DNA of 7,867 nt from Collinsella sp. (GCA_022713905.1 JAIHTM010000125.1:1-7867), one strand, 5' to 3'; shown: positions 1 through 7,749, counted from the first letter of the stretch. Notes: generated from the letters alone by a model not told the origin. Numbers and translations: made by a program.

Positions 1-688
1 TGTAGGCGGATCGGGCCTGCGCCTGAGCCTGGGCGGCCGCTGCGGCGGCTTGCGCATCCGCGTCCGTCTTTGCCTGGACGCTCGCGGCCACGCCATTGAT
101 GGCATCCTCCACCGTCTTGCGCGCCCCGTCGATCTTCGCCGGATCGTTCCCGTCCTTCAGCCCGTTCGCCGCGTCGATGGCGTTCGACAATGCGTCGCGG
201 GTGGCGTTGTCCGCGACCTTGCCGTCCGAATCCGCGAGCAGCCTCGACGCCTCGTCCAGCTTCGCCGTCAGATTCGTTTTCGCGGTTTCCAGCCTCTTCG
301 CTGCCTTGGATTCGGCGACGGCCCTCACCGCCTTCGACAGGCTCTTCTCGTGGGTCCCGTACCAGTCGGCCTGTTCATTGAGCTTCACGGTGGCGGCATC
401 CAGTCCTTGCGCGTCTTCGGCCACGCAGCCCTCGTATTCGGGTGCCATGGCCTTGAGCTCCTTGCCCAAGGATTCGACGGTCTTCGAGTCCTCGACCTGT
501 TCGGCCTTGACGGCGGCGGCATCGGCGGCATCGCCGTTGAGCAGCGCGTTGTATTCGTTGGCATTGTTGCGCACGGTGTCGGCGGCGGCGGCGCACGTTT
601 CCTTCGCCTGCGCGAGCTTCGCGCCGCTGTACGTGTTCCAGCCGATGATGCCGGCCACGACCAGTTTTCCCGTTCTCCTGAATGCCAC
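1..688 (-). CDS. partial Ala/Lys-rich helical envelope protein of unknown function (runs off left edge)
   Basis: I translated this frame directly: 229 codons from GTG at 688 with no stop before the window edge, so the 3' end is missing. A TGA lies immediately upstream of the GTG, so no earlier in-frame start exists. The protein opens with MAFRRTGKLVVAGIIGW, a basic start followed by only about nine hydrophobic residues, which is short for a membrane anchor or signal peptide. The rest is predicted helical. Residues 23-125 hold two cysteines (C32 and C88) that could form a disulfide. Residues 130-206 (RLETAKTNL to NGVAASV) have the heptad-like three-helix pattern of FIVAR-type surface spacer modules; this resemblance is weak and from memory. 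Residues 209-229 are an Ala/Gln tract, probably the start of a flexible linker. The codon pattern (GC at third positions, many AAG, GCC, GAC) and the sensible helical composition favour this frame over the opposing ones. It is probably exported and wall- or membrane-associated, but its function is not recognised. Confidence 0.82.
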   Translation of the reverse strand, partial: MAFRRTGKLVVAGIIGWNTYSGAKLAQAKETCAAAADTVRNNANEYNALLNGDAADAAAVKAEQVEDSKTVESLGKELKAMAPEYEGCVAEDAQGLDAATVKLNEQADWYGTHEKSLSKAVRAVAESKAAKRLETAKTNLTAKLDEASRLLADSDGKVADNATRDALSNAIDAANGLKDGNDPAKIDGARKTVEDAINGVAASVQAKTDADAQAAAAAAQAQAQARSAY

Positions 689-696
689 TCACAAAC

Positions 697-702
697 AGGG
701 TA
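697..702 (-). promoter_or_regulatory. possible -10 element (TACCCT) for a leaderless GTG gene
   Basis: The minus strand reads TACCCT with its last T nine bases before the G of the GTG start at 688, matching the TAnnnT form of actinobacterial -10 boxes. There is no Shine-Dalgarno sequence in the 22 bases between the terminator T-tract and the GTG, which would fit leaderless translation. No good -35 box is visible 16-18 bases upstream, where the terminator arm lies. This is tentative. Confidence 0.3.
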
Positions 703-710
703 TCCGACAT

Positions 711-770
711 TTAAGAAAACAGTAGAAAGGCAGGGCGGGGAATCCGCTCCCCTGCCCGGCCTTTCTACTG
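711..770 (-). terminator. rho-independent terminator of the giant surface-protein gene
   Basis: Read on the minus strand, the arms CAGTAGAAAGGC and GCCTTTCTACTG pair perfectly over 12 bases. Pairing continues through a GGGC and a GGGG segment with one mismatch and one bulged A. The eight-base loop is at 741-748. A TTTTCTT tract follows at 719-713. The hairpin begins 13 bases past the TAA at 784-786. The plus-strand side has no comparable T-run, so it acts for the minus strand. Confidence 0.92.
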
Positions 771-783
771 TCCTACCGTGGCC

Positions 784-3700
784 TTACTTCCTGTGTCGCG
801 CGGTCTCGGTTTGGTTTCCGCGACGGCGGAACAGCATCAATCCCACTCCCAAGAGCGTGAACGCGGCCAACGCCACGGTCGGCGTGGATACGCCGGTCTT
901 GGCGAGTTGGCGAATCATCTTCACGATGGCCGGGGTCGCCGGTGGGATGTACGAGTTGGTGAACTCGGGTCGGGTTCCGGTGGTTGTGACCATGCCGGGA
1001 GTCGTGGACGGCCCGTCCCCGACGGCATCCCCATCGGTCTTGTCGGTCTTGTCGGTCGGCGTGGCGGGCATGGCGCTGGAATCCTTCGCCGTATCGTCCG
1101 TCGGGTCGTATTCGACTTTGGCGGTCAGGTTGCCTTGCAGGTCGTCGCCCACGGTGACGGTCACGTGGTGTTCCGTCCTGTCGTAGGTGACGTTCTTCTC
1201 GCCGGTGTTCCTTTCCCGAATCACGTACCGGTGTTCGCCGCAATCGTCGATGCCGTTGTTGTCACGACCGTAGGTGAGCGGCTTGAACCGGATGTCGCCG
1301 TCCTTGTCGTTCCTCGCGCTGTCGATGACCTTGCCGTCCTTGTCCACGAGTTCGAACTCGAATTCGTCGGCCTTCAGCCCGCGTCCGGTCAGGTTCTTCC
1401 TGGCCGCGAGTTCGACCATGACGTTCCCCGGCTGGTACGTGTTGCGGAAGAGGATGCCTTCCTCGCCGCCCTCGCCGTTGGAGTAGGAGACGGCGGCGAC
1501 GAGCCGATGGGTCTTCGCGTCCTCGGTGACGGTGACGGTGACGGTGTGGACGGTCCTGTCGTAGGTGACGCCGCCCAGATTGCCGTCCTGTTCGGTCACG
1601 GTGTACGTGTACACGCCGGCCCGGTCGAACGTGAGCTTGTCGAATTCGAGGGTTCCTTCCCCTTCGCGGACGTTCGTCGCCTTGTCGGATTGCGCGTCGC
1701 GTGGAACGCGGGCGAACCGTTTGGTCTGGAGGAGGTTGCCGTCGGAATCCTTCAATTCGGCGGCGAACTCGCCATCGTTCAGATCACGTCCGGTCAGGTG
1801 CTTGTCCGCCTTCACGGTCACGTCAACGGGTGTCGGCGTGTACGTGTTGTCGAAGCGGATGTCGTTGGCCTGACGGTCGGCGGTGGCCGAGAGCATGCCG
1901 CCTTGGTCGGTGACGGTGACGGTCACGTCATAGGCTTGGGTGGAATATCCGATGGTCGGGTCACGTCCGGCCTGTTCGGTGACGGTGTACACGTAGGTTC
2001 CGGGCTTGTCGTAGTCCATTCGTCCGAACGTGAAACCGGTGCCGGTGTTGGTGACGGTCTTCACGCCGTCCTTCGACCCCTCGGGCATCGGAGCGCCGTC
2101 ATGCGAGGTGAGTGCGAACGTGAACTCGCCATCCTGTGGGATGCGGTTGGTCGCCGTATCCGCGTTGATGATGGTCTTCACGCCGCCAAGCGTGCAGCCG
2201 ACGCCTTTCGGATTGTACGTGTTGTCGAATCGGATGCCGTTCGCGGTCTTGCCGTCCGAACGGGTGATGGTCTTATCGACGACCTTCAACCGTCCGGCAT
2301 GGCCGACGTCCTTGACCGTGTAGGTGATGGTGGTGACGGTGCCGTCCTTGGTGACGCCGGGGACGGTGACGTCCCGTTCCGAAACGGTGTACACGTAGGT
2401 TCCGGGCAACGGGAACGACAGTTGGTCGAACCTGATGTTGCCCCGGGCGTCGTTGGTCTTCGTCTGGTCGGCTTCGGCCGTGACGCCGTCGGGCGCGGTC
2501 ACGCGGTGGAGCGTGAACGTGAAATCATCGCCCTTGAGCTTATAGTGGTTGCCTTCGGACGCGGAGACGGCCTTCACTGCGGTCGGCGTGTCCGTGGCGG
2601 GCTGCGCCCGGTACGTGTTCGTGAATTCGGGGATGGCGGTCCCGCCGTCGTATTTCACGTCGGCGAGCAGCCGTCCCTCCCCATCGTCGGTGACGGTGAC
2701 CCTCACGTGGTGTTTCGTGGTGTCGTACGTGATGCCGCCCCTGTCGCCGGGGGTTTCCCGGATGGTGTAGTCGTACGTTCCCGGCCGCGTGTAGGAGATG
2801 GCGTCGAACAGGACGTCGCCTCGCTGGTCGTTGGTCTTCGCCGTGCCGACCTGGCCGCCTGTCTTGTCCTCGACGCACTTGAACTCGTATTGTCCGGCTT
2901 GCAGTTGGATGCCTGTATGGTCGGGGTCGTTGAGGGTCTTGTGCGCACGGAATTGCACGCTGACCGGCTTCGCCTGATACGTGTTCGTGAACGTAGTCGG
3001 ATAGGCCGCGTTCGTTCTGGTTTGGGCTTTCAACTGTCCGGTCAAATCGTCGGTGACGGTGATTTGCCACATTCCCATGTGGGAATCGTAGTTGACGCCG
3101 CCCGCCGACTGGCGGATTTCACGCACCGTATAGGTGAACGTCTTGGACTTGTTGCCTTTCAGCTGGCTGGCGGTGAACGTCAACGGCTGGAAGCGGACGT
3201 CACCGTTCCGGTCGGCGTTGACGGTCTGCACGGGCACGCCGACCGCCCGCTCGTTGTCGAACAGTTGGAATTGGAAGTCAGTGAGCTTCGCGTGGCTGGC
3301 GTCCGCGTTGTCGAACGTCTTGCGCGCCGTCAGGCTTACGGTCACGTCCTTCGGCGCGTACGTGTTCGTGAACTGGATGGCGTCGGATTGGACGCCGTCG
3401 CACGTCGTGTTGGCGGTGATGCGACGGGTGAACGTGGTCAAATCGTCCGTGACGGTGACGGTCAGGACCCACGTGCGGTCGTCGTAGGTGACTCCCGCAT
3501 TGTCTCCCTTGCGTTCCTTGACCTGATACCGGTAGACGCCGTCCGTGGGGAACGCGTTGGAGTTGATTTTGACGGTCTTCGTCCTGTTGTCGGCGAACGT
3601 GATGGTGGAGGGCACCGCGTTCGCGGGCGCGCCGTCCAACGCGGTGATGTCCGCGACGTACCTGTCCCTGTCGGTCCAAGCGCCGTTCGGACGCCCGTCC

Positions 3701-6700
3701 AGCACTTTGACCGCCTTGAACGTGGCGGGCGTGGCGGGCATGAGCGTGCCGCTCATGCCGTGGTCCTCGTTCGGATCCTCGTACACGGCGGACGCCATCT
3801 CGTCCAACGCGGGGAACGGTTTCAGCGTGATGACGCCGGCGACCATGTTGCCGTGCGAATCGTCCTCTCGGTCGCTGTCGGAGTCGGTCGCCTCGCTGGC
3901 GTCCTTCGCGTTCTTGACGGTGACGTTCTGCCCGTGCCAAGCGGTGCCGGTTTTCGGCGTGAACCTGAGCTTGAACCCAGAACCTGCCGGAATGGAACCG
4001 ATTTCGTAGTGTCCGTTCCTGTCGGTTGTGGCGGTGCAGGGTTTGCCGCTCACACTGGTGACTGTCCTGCCGTTGCCATCCACGAGGGTGACGGTCACGT
4101 CCGCGAGAAGCCTGTCCGAATCCTGTCGGATGCCGTCATGATTGGTGTCGAACCATGCGACGCCGTTGACCTTGCGTTCCACGACCTGCGTGACCGCGTC
4201 CACCGTGTTGTCGCCGTCCGCCCACCGGTTCACATACGAGTCGGCCGCCTTGTTGCCCGTGGGTTTGATGCTCAGGCTGAAATCGTAGCGGGCGTTGGCG
4301 GGCAGGCTTGGCGAGGTGAACGCCCATGCCACCGGCTTGCTGTAGCCGTCGGGGATGGTCACCTTGCCTGTGGTCGCATTCACCGTGGCTTCGGTCCATT
4401 GTGTGACCTGTTCGCGGGTTATCTTCGTCGCGTCCACGTTGCGCCACTTCTGGTCGGTCGTGAAGTAGACTTTGACGCCGTTCATGCTTGCGCCCGCACC
4501 CGCCTTGACGGTGAGTCCGGCCATCACGTAGTCGCCGTGATAGTTGGACTGGTTCAAGCCCGTGTAGGGCATGACGTCCACCGCATACGGGTCGGTTTTC
4601 TCGTCCTTGGAGAAGTTGCCCAGCATGTTCGTGTAGCCCAACGGGCGGTTGATGTCGTTCAGCAGCGGGTCGGCACGGGTCGCCAGCGCGGTCGCGCGCG
4701 TGCGGGACACGCGAACCGTCGCGTCGGCGGTCTGCGCTTTTGAGGATATGGGGGGAGCCATGTTGCGTTTCGACTGGATGGTCGCATGGTTCGTGAACGA
4801 ATCGTTGTTCCTCACGTCATGGTCGGGGTCGAACGCGGCCCCGATGGTGGTGGAATAGTGGATGACGGTCTGCGTGCCCGAATCGGCGCGCGCCCCGTTC
4901 ACCCTGATGGTCATGGTGGTGGTGCCGTCCTTGTTCACGACGATCGTCGGCGTGACGGGGGTGCCGCCGGTGACCGTGCCCTTGTCGGGCGTATGCTGCG
5001 TGTACTGTCCGCCGACCGTCATAGAACCGTCCACGTAGGTCAGGCCCTTGGGCAGCGTGTCGGTGATGATGTAGTCGGTCGTGTACTGTCCGCCGTCCGT
5101 GGTCGTGGACGTGTCGGCGGTGGCGGTGAGCTTCCAGTCCACCGCACGCTGTTCCTTGTCCAAATCGTAGACGGTTTTAACGTTGCCGGCCTCGTTGGTC
5201 TGCTCGACCTGTTTGGCGATGTGCGGTGTTTCGCCGGCTATGTACAGGCTGTCGCCTTTCAGGGTGTCGGCGGTGTCGCCGCCCTGATAGACGCCGTTGT
5301 CGTCGAACGTGGCGGGACGGTACGTGTCGCCGCTGTAGGTCAGGTCGGGTTTCACGCTGTTCGCGTATTCGGGCAGTCGGGTGGCGAGACTGTCGGACCA
5401 TCGCTGCCATTGCGTATCCGGCGCGTCCGCGTCCAGGTTCGCGGTCCGGGCGAGGCTGTTGCGCGTCCAGTAGGCGGTTTCGGCGACGATGGGTGTGACC
5501 GTGCCGATTCTCGCAGTGTCGAGGATGCGGGCGGGCAGGGAGACGATGGGTGTGAATGTTCGGTTGAAGCTCGTGCCGGTCGGGTCCACCGTGTTGTGGT
5601 CTTCGAACAGCATGCCGACTATCGTGCCATGCCGTTTCGCCTCGTTGAGGGTCGGATAGTAGTCGAGTCCGCTGATTTTCGTGTCGCGCTGCTCCCTGTA
5701 GTCCTTCCAGTTGGTGCCGTCCTTTTTGACGGCGTACCAGTAGGGGATTGCGTTCCTCCGTTTGGCTGCCCTCATGCCCCACGTGAAAACGTTCATGGGG
5801 ATGGTCGGCTGCGTGTCGGGATGGTCGTCCACCGGTTCGATGCTGTTCGGGTCGAGTTTGACCAAACCCATGCCCATCACTTCGGCGTCACCTTCGGAGT
5901 TGATGATGATGTTGTGGCCTATTTGGAGGCGTAGTTTCGACCCCTGTATGAGACTGTCGGACCCGTTGCCGTAGTCGGGCATCGTCCAGTCGCCGCTCGT
6001 GCCCGCATCGTTCCATGACATGCTGTTGCTCCAGTACGTGTATCGGATGCGCGTACTGTACGTGCCCTGCATGCGGACGGTCACGGCCGAACCCGCATGG
6101 TCGTCACCGGTGGAGGCCTGGTTCGAATTGTCTTCCGCCGTGGCGAGACGGTCTCCGCTGACGCCGGTGGCCGTCAATCCCATGTCGTCCATGGTGATGT
6201 TGGCCGTCTGGTCCACGTTCCCGTAATATTGCGCCACGGTCCGGCCGTCACGGCTGGTGGGCGTGACGAACTGCAATACGTCCGTGTGGATGGCTCCGAC
6301 CTGCATGGTGGAACAGTCCGACGTCATGTAATCCGTGCTGCATTTATTATGTGTGCCGTTCAATTTATTGTGGATGGGGAAGACGGACGTGTCGTACCCG
6401 TCGAACGAGACGGTCACGTCCGTGCCCTGCCCGCCGGTCGTGGTCGTGATTGTCGTGTTGCCACGCGCCACACGGTCGTTCCCGTCGGCATGGTCGGCGA
6501 CGCCCGGAGCCTGATACCGTAGGTCGCCCATCCACGCGAACGTCCGCCCATACTTCGAATCTTCGTTGTCGATATGCCCGTAATCGTAGAGCAACGGCTG
6601 CCAACGGCGTTCCATCGGATGCTTCGTCCCGGTCTTCGTATCATCCGAATACTGGTTGGACAGGCGAAGCCTATAGGTGATCCTGCCGGACGGGGCCTCC

Positions 6701-7749
6701 AAACCCTTCAACCCCTTCGTCCGGTCGGGCCAACGCATCTCCGTGACCAATGCGATGCCCGAACCCAAGCCGGTCACCTTGCCCTCGTCCTTGTTGGGCG
6801 CGTTCGCCGCACCCGAGGAGAAGTCGAACACGCCCCTGTCCACGTTGCCGTAGTTGACCATGCGCACGTTCAGGTTGAGTTTCGCGCTGACGGTCACATC
6901 GGCGGGCGTGTCCTCGGCCCGTTTGTGCGTGCCCGTGTTCGTCGGGTTCGAGGCGTCCCATGCGGGCCACGCCTTGACGGTCGGATGGAACCGGTAGCCG
7001 TGGGGCGCGCCCTTGACGGCGACCGACAGGCCGATGGAACCGGTGCCCGGGTTCACGGTCGGCGACTGGCTGGTCGGCTCCAACAGACGGTAGCAGGTGT
7101 ACACCTGCGTGACGATCCCGTCGATGGTTTCCGTGGTGAGTTTCGGCTCGTAGCCGGGCGTATGGTCCACCCAGCCCATCTTCTCCGCGTCGAACGTGAC
7201 CTTATCGGCCGGATACGGCAGTTCGAACCGGAAGCCGACGCGCGTGCGCCGATAGTAGTCCATGGTCGAGTCGGGGGTGAGCGTGTACTCGTAGTCGTAG
7301 GTCACCGTATCGTACGAGCGGACGATGTCGTTGTTCTCGTCCTTGTCGTCGCCGCGCCCGTTGTCCTTGTCGAACGGCGCGGTGCCGGTGATGCGGTCGA
7401 TGAGCCTGAGCCTGCTCACGGCGGCGCTGTCCGTGTCGAGCATGTCGTGGACGGTCACGTCCGGCGCGGCCTGACCCGCGTCCGCCTGCGGAGCGGATTG
7501 CGCGGGCGCACCGGTGTCGGATTGTTTGTCCGCCCCGGTTCCGGCCTCGTCGCCGGAACCGGCGTCGGGTTTCGTCGCGGCCTCGTCGCCGCCTGTGGTC
7601 GTCTTCACGTCAGGTTCGGCTTGGATTCGCGTGGACGTGCCCATGGTCGTATCGTCCGCATACGCGGCGGAAACGGCCGACGCGCCTGAACCGAACAGCA
7701 TCGCGGACGCGAGTATGAGCGCGGCGACCTTTCTCAGACCGGGTTTCAT
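784..7749 (-). CDS. giant LAKTG-anchored surface adhesin with isopeptide-domain stalk
   Basis: Predicted secreted adhesin of about 2321 residues, covalently attached to the cell wall. Residues 1-31 form a signal peptide (KPGLRK, hydrophobic core, AYA before DD). Residues 32-103 are a disordered Thr/Asp/Ala/Gly/Pro linker. Residues 104-840 form a head I cannot assign to a family. Residues 841-1000 resemble fimbrial isopeptide/DUF11 domains (K846, D897 in ITDTLPKGL, N987 in FTNHA). Residues 1058-1189 look like a further beta domain. Residues 1194-1310 match the SdrD-B type (GVAWFDTNHDGI, acidic DSDSDREDD loop). Residues 1340-2269 are seven Spy0128/FctA-like domains. LAKTG is at 2282-2286, followed by a membrane helix at 2292-2307 and an RRR-containing tail. 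LAxTG signals are typical of class E sortase substrates in high-GC Gram-positives. I chose the ATG at 7749 because it directly precedes the signal peptide and has AGGA five bases upstream. A TTG at 7770 with a better GGAGG is a real alternative that would add seven residues. No pilin YPK motif or E-box is seen, so a monomeric stalk adhesin is more likely than a pilus backbone. The ligand is unknown. Confidence 0.93.
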   Translation of the reverse strand: MKPGLRKVAALILASAMLFGSGASAVSAAYADDTTMGTSTRIQAEPDVKTTTGGDEAATKPDAGSGDEAGTGADKQSDTGAPAQSAPQADAGQAAPDVTVHDMLDTDSAAVSRLRLIDRITGTAPFDKDNGRGDDKDENNDIVRSYDTVTYDYEYTLTPDSTMDYYRRTRVGFRFELPYPADKVTFDAEKMGWVDHTPGYEPKLTTETIDGIVTQVYTCYRLLEPTSQSPTVNPGTGSIGLSVAVKGAPHGYRFHPTVKAWPAWDASNPTNTGTHKRAEDTPADVTVSAKLNLNVRMVNYGNVDRGVFDFSSGAANAPNKDEGKVTGLGSGIALVTEMRWPDRTKGLKGLEAPSGRITYRLRLSNQYSDDTKTGTKHPMERRWQPLLYDYGHIDNEDSKYGRTFAWMGDLRYQAPGVADHADGNDRVARGNTTITTTTGGQGTDVTVSFDGYDTSVFPIHNKLNGTHNKCSTDYMTSDCSTMQVGAIHTDVLQFVTPTSRDGRTVAQYYGNVDQTANITMDDMGLTATGVSGDRLATAEDNSNQASTGDDHAGSAVTVRMQGTYSTRIRYTYWSNSMSWNDAGTSGDWTMPDYGNGSDSLIQGSKLRLQIGHNIIINSEGDAEVMGMGLVKLDPNSIEPVDDHPDTQPTIPMNVFTWGMRAAKRRNAIPYWYAVKKDGTNWKDYREQRDTKISGLDYYPTLNEAKRHGTIVGMLFEDHNTVDPTGTSFNRTFTPIVSLPARILDTARIGTVTPIVAETAYWTRNSLARTANLDADAPDTQWQRWSDSLATRLPEYANSVKPDLTYSGDTYRPATFDDNGVYQGGDTADTLKGDSLYIAGETPHIAKQVEQTNEAGNVKTVYDLDKEQRAVDWKLTATADTSTTTDGGQYTTDYIITDTLPKGLTYVDGSMTVGGQYTQHTPDKGTVTGGTPVTPTIVVNKDGTTTMTIRVNGARADSGTQTVIHYSTTIGAAFDPDHDVRNNDSFTNHATIQSKRNMAPPISSKAQTADATVRVSRTRATALATRADPLLNDINRPLGYTNMLGNFSKDEKTDPYAVDVMPYTGLNQSNYHGDYVMAGLTVKAGAGASMNGVKVYFTTDQKWRNVDATKITREQVTQWTEATVNATTGKVTIPDGYSKPVAWAFTSPSLPANARYDFSLSIKPTGNKAADSYVNRWADGDNTVDAVTQVVERKVNGVAWFDTNHDGIRQDSDRLLADVTVTLVDGNGRTVTSVSGKPCTATTDRNGHYEIGSIPAGSGFKLRFTPKTGTAWHGQNVTVKNAKDASEATDSDSDREDDSHGNMVAGVITLKPFPALDEMASAVYEDPNEDHGMSGTLMPATPATFKAVKVLDGRPNGAWTDRDRYVADITALDGAPANAVPSTITFADNRTKTVKINSNAFPTDGVYRYQVKERKGDNAGVTYDDRTWVLTVTVTDDLTTFTRRITANTTCDGVQSDAIQFTNTYAPKDVTVSLTARKTFDNADASHAKLTDFQFQLFDNERAVGVPVQTVNADRNGDVRFQPLTFTASQLKGNKSKTFTYTVREIRQSAGGVNYDSHMGMWQITVTDDLTGQLKAQTRTNAAYPTTFTNTYQAKPVSVQFRAHKTLNDPDHTGIQLQAGQYEFKCVEDKTGGQVGTAKTNDQRGDVLFDAISYTRPGTYDYTIRETPGDRGGITYDTTKHHVRVTVTDDGEGRLLADVKYDGGTAIPEFTNTYRAQPATDTPTAVKAVSASEGNHYKLKGDDFTFTLHRVTAPDGVTAEADQTKTNDARGNIRFDQLSFPLPGTYVYTVSERDVTVPGVTKDGTVTTITYTVKDVGHAGRLKVVDKTITRSDGKTANGIRFDNTYNPKGVGCTLGGVKTIINADTATNRIPQDGEFTFALTSHDGAPMPEGSKDGVKTVTNTGTGFTFGRMDYDKPGTYVYTVTEQAGRDPTIGYSTQAYDVTVTVTDQGGMLSATADRQANDIRFDNTYTPTPVDVTVKADKHLTGRDLNDGEFAAELKDSDGNLLQTKRFARVPRDAQSDKATNVREGEGTLEFDKLTFDRAGVYTYTVTEQDGNLGGVTYDRTVHTVTVTVTEDAKTHRLVAAVSYSNGEGGEEGILFRNTYQPGNVMVELAARKNLTGRGLKADEFEFELVDKDGKVIDSARNDKDGDIRFKPLTYGRDNNGIDDCGEHRYVIRERNTGEKNVTYDRTEHHVTVTVGDDLQGNLTAKVEYDPTDDTAKDSSAMPATPTDKTDKTDGDAVGDGPSTTPGMVTTTGTRPEFTNSYIPPATPAIVKMIRQLAKTGVSTPTVALAAFTLLGVGLMLFRRRGNQTETARHRK
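943..3732 (-). repeat. seven tandem Spy0128/FctA-like isopeptide domains (protein-level repeat)
   Basis: Residues 1340-2269 of the giant protein contain seven diverged beta domains of about 115-155 residues. Each begins with a strand carrying a K-(T/N/H/V/A)-like motif, has a central Y-x-Y-x-(V/I)-x-E strand, and ends with a FTNTY-like strand. Likely Lys/Glu/Asn triads in order are K1348/E1412/N1462, K1477/E1544/N1589, K1604/E1665/N1711, K1726/E1791/N1843, K1858/E1925/N1968, K1983/E2053/N2103 and K2118/E2179/N2265. In the Spy0128 family, Lys and Asn form a self-catalysed isopeptide bond assisted by the Glu. The copies share only short DNA words, so they are an old repeat family and not a recent expansion. 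The first, fourth and fifth copies are the most divergent. The seventh holds a long low-complexity insert. Confidence 0.85.
1034..1057 (-). repeat. short in-frame 9-base tandem repeat (DKT units)
   Basis: TCGGTCTTG on the plus strand occurs at 1034-1042 and 1043-1051, followed by a partial TCGGTC at 1052-1057. On the coding strand it encodes the DKTDKTDG stretch inside the disordered insert of the last stalk domain. The unit length keeps the reading frame, so copy-number change would only alter insert length. Confidence 0.7.

Noticed and set aside
375..710. 111-codon minus-strand frame starting at ATG 710
   Set aside because: After about 15 residues it becomes an Arg/Gly/His-rich out-of-frame reading of the GTG-start gene. 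It is kept only as a note about a possible indel.
96..725. 209-codon plus-strand frame (MMASSTVLRAPS...) over the left region
   Set aside because: Its Ser/Ala/Phe-rich product is the antisense reading of the helical minus-strand gene, which has better codon composition. It also reads into the terminator.
3071..3086. Inverted repeat ATTCCCA-TG-TGGGAAT
   Set aside because: It lies within the coding sequence of stalk domain 2 (SHMGMW), has a two-base loop and no T-tract. It is probably chance.
943..3732. CRISPR-like or recently amplified DNA repeat array
   Set aside because: The recurring words (gtacgtgttcgtgaa-like, gtgacggtgacggt) are short, unevenly spaced and explained by conserved protein strands.
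778..4743. 1321-codon open frame on the plus strand
   Set aside because: It lies wholly opposite the giant surface-protein gene. Its product is a Val/Gly/Arg/Asp-rich string with no domain structure. The minus frame has a signal peptide, named domains and a sorting signal.
6313..7095. Internal thioester adhesin signature around the N-terminal cysteines (C219, C470, C479)
   Set aside because: The cysteines lack the surrounding Tyr-Cys-hydrophobic-Asp context and a matching Gln motif that I would expect in thioester adhesin domains.
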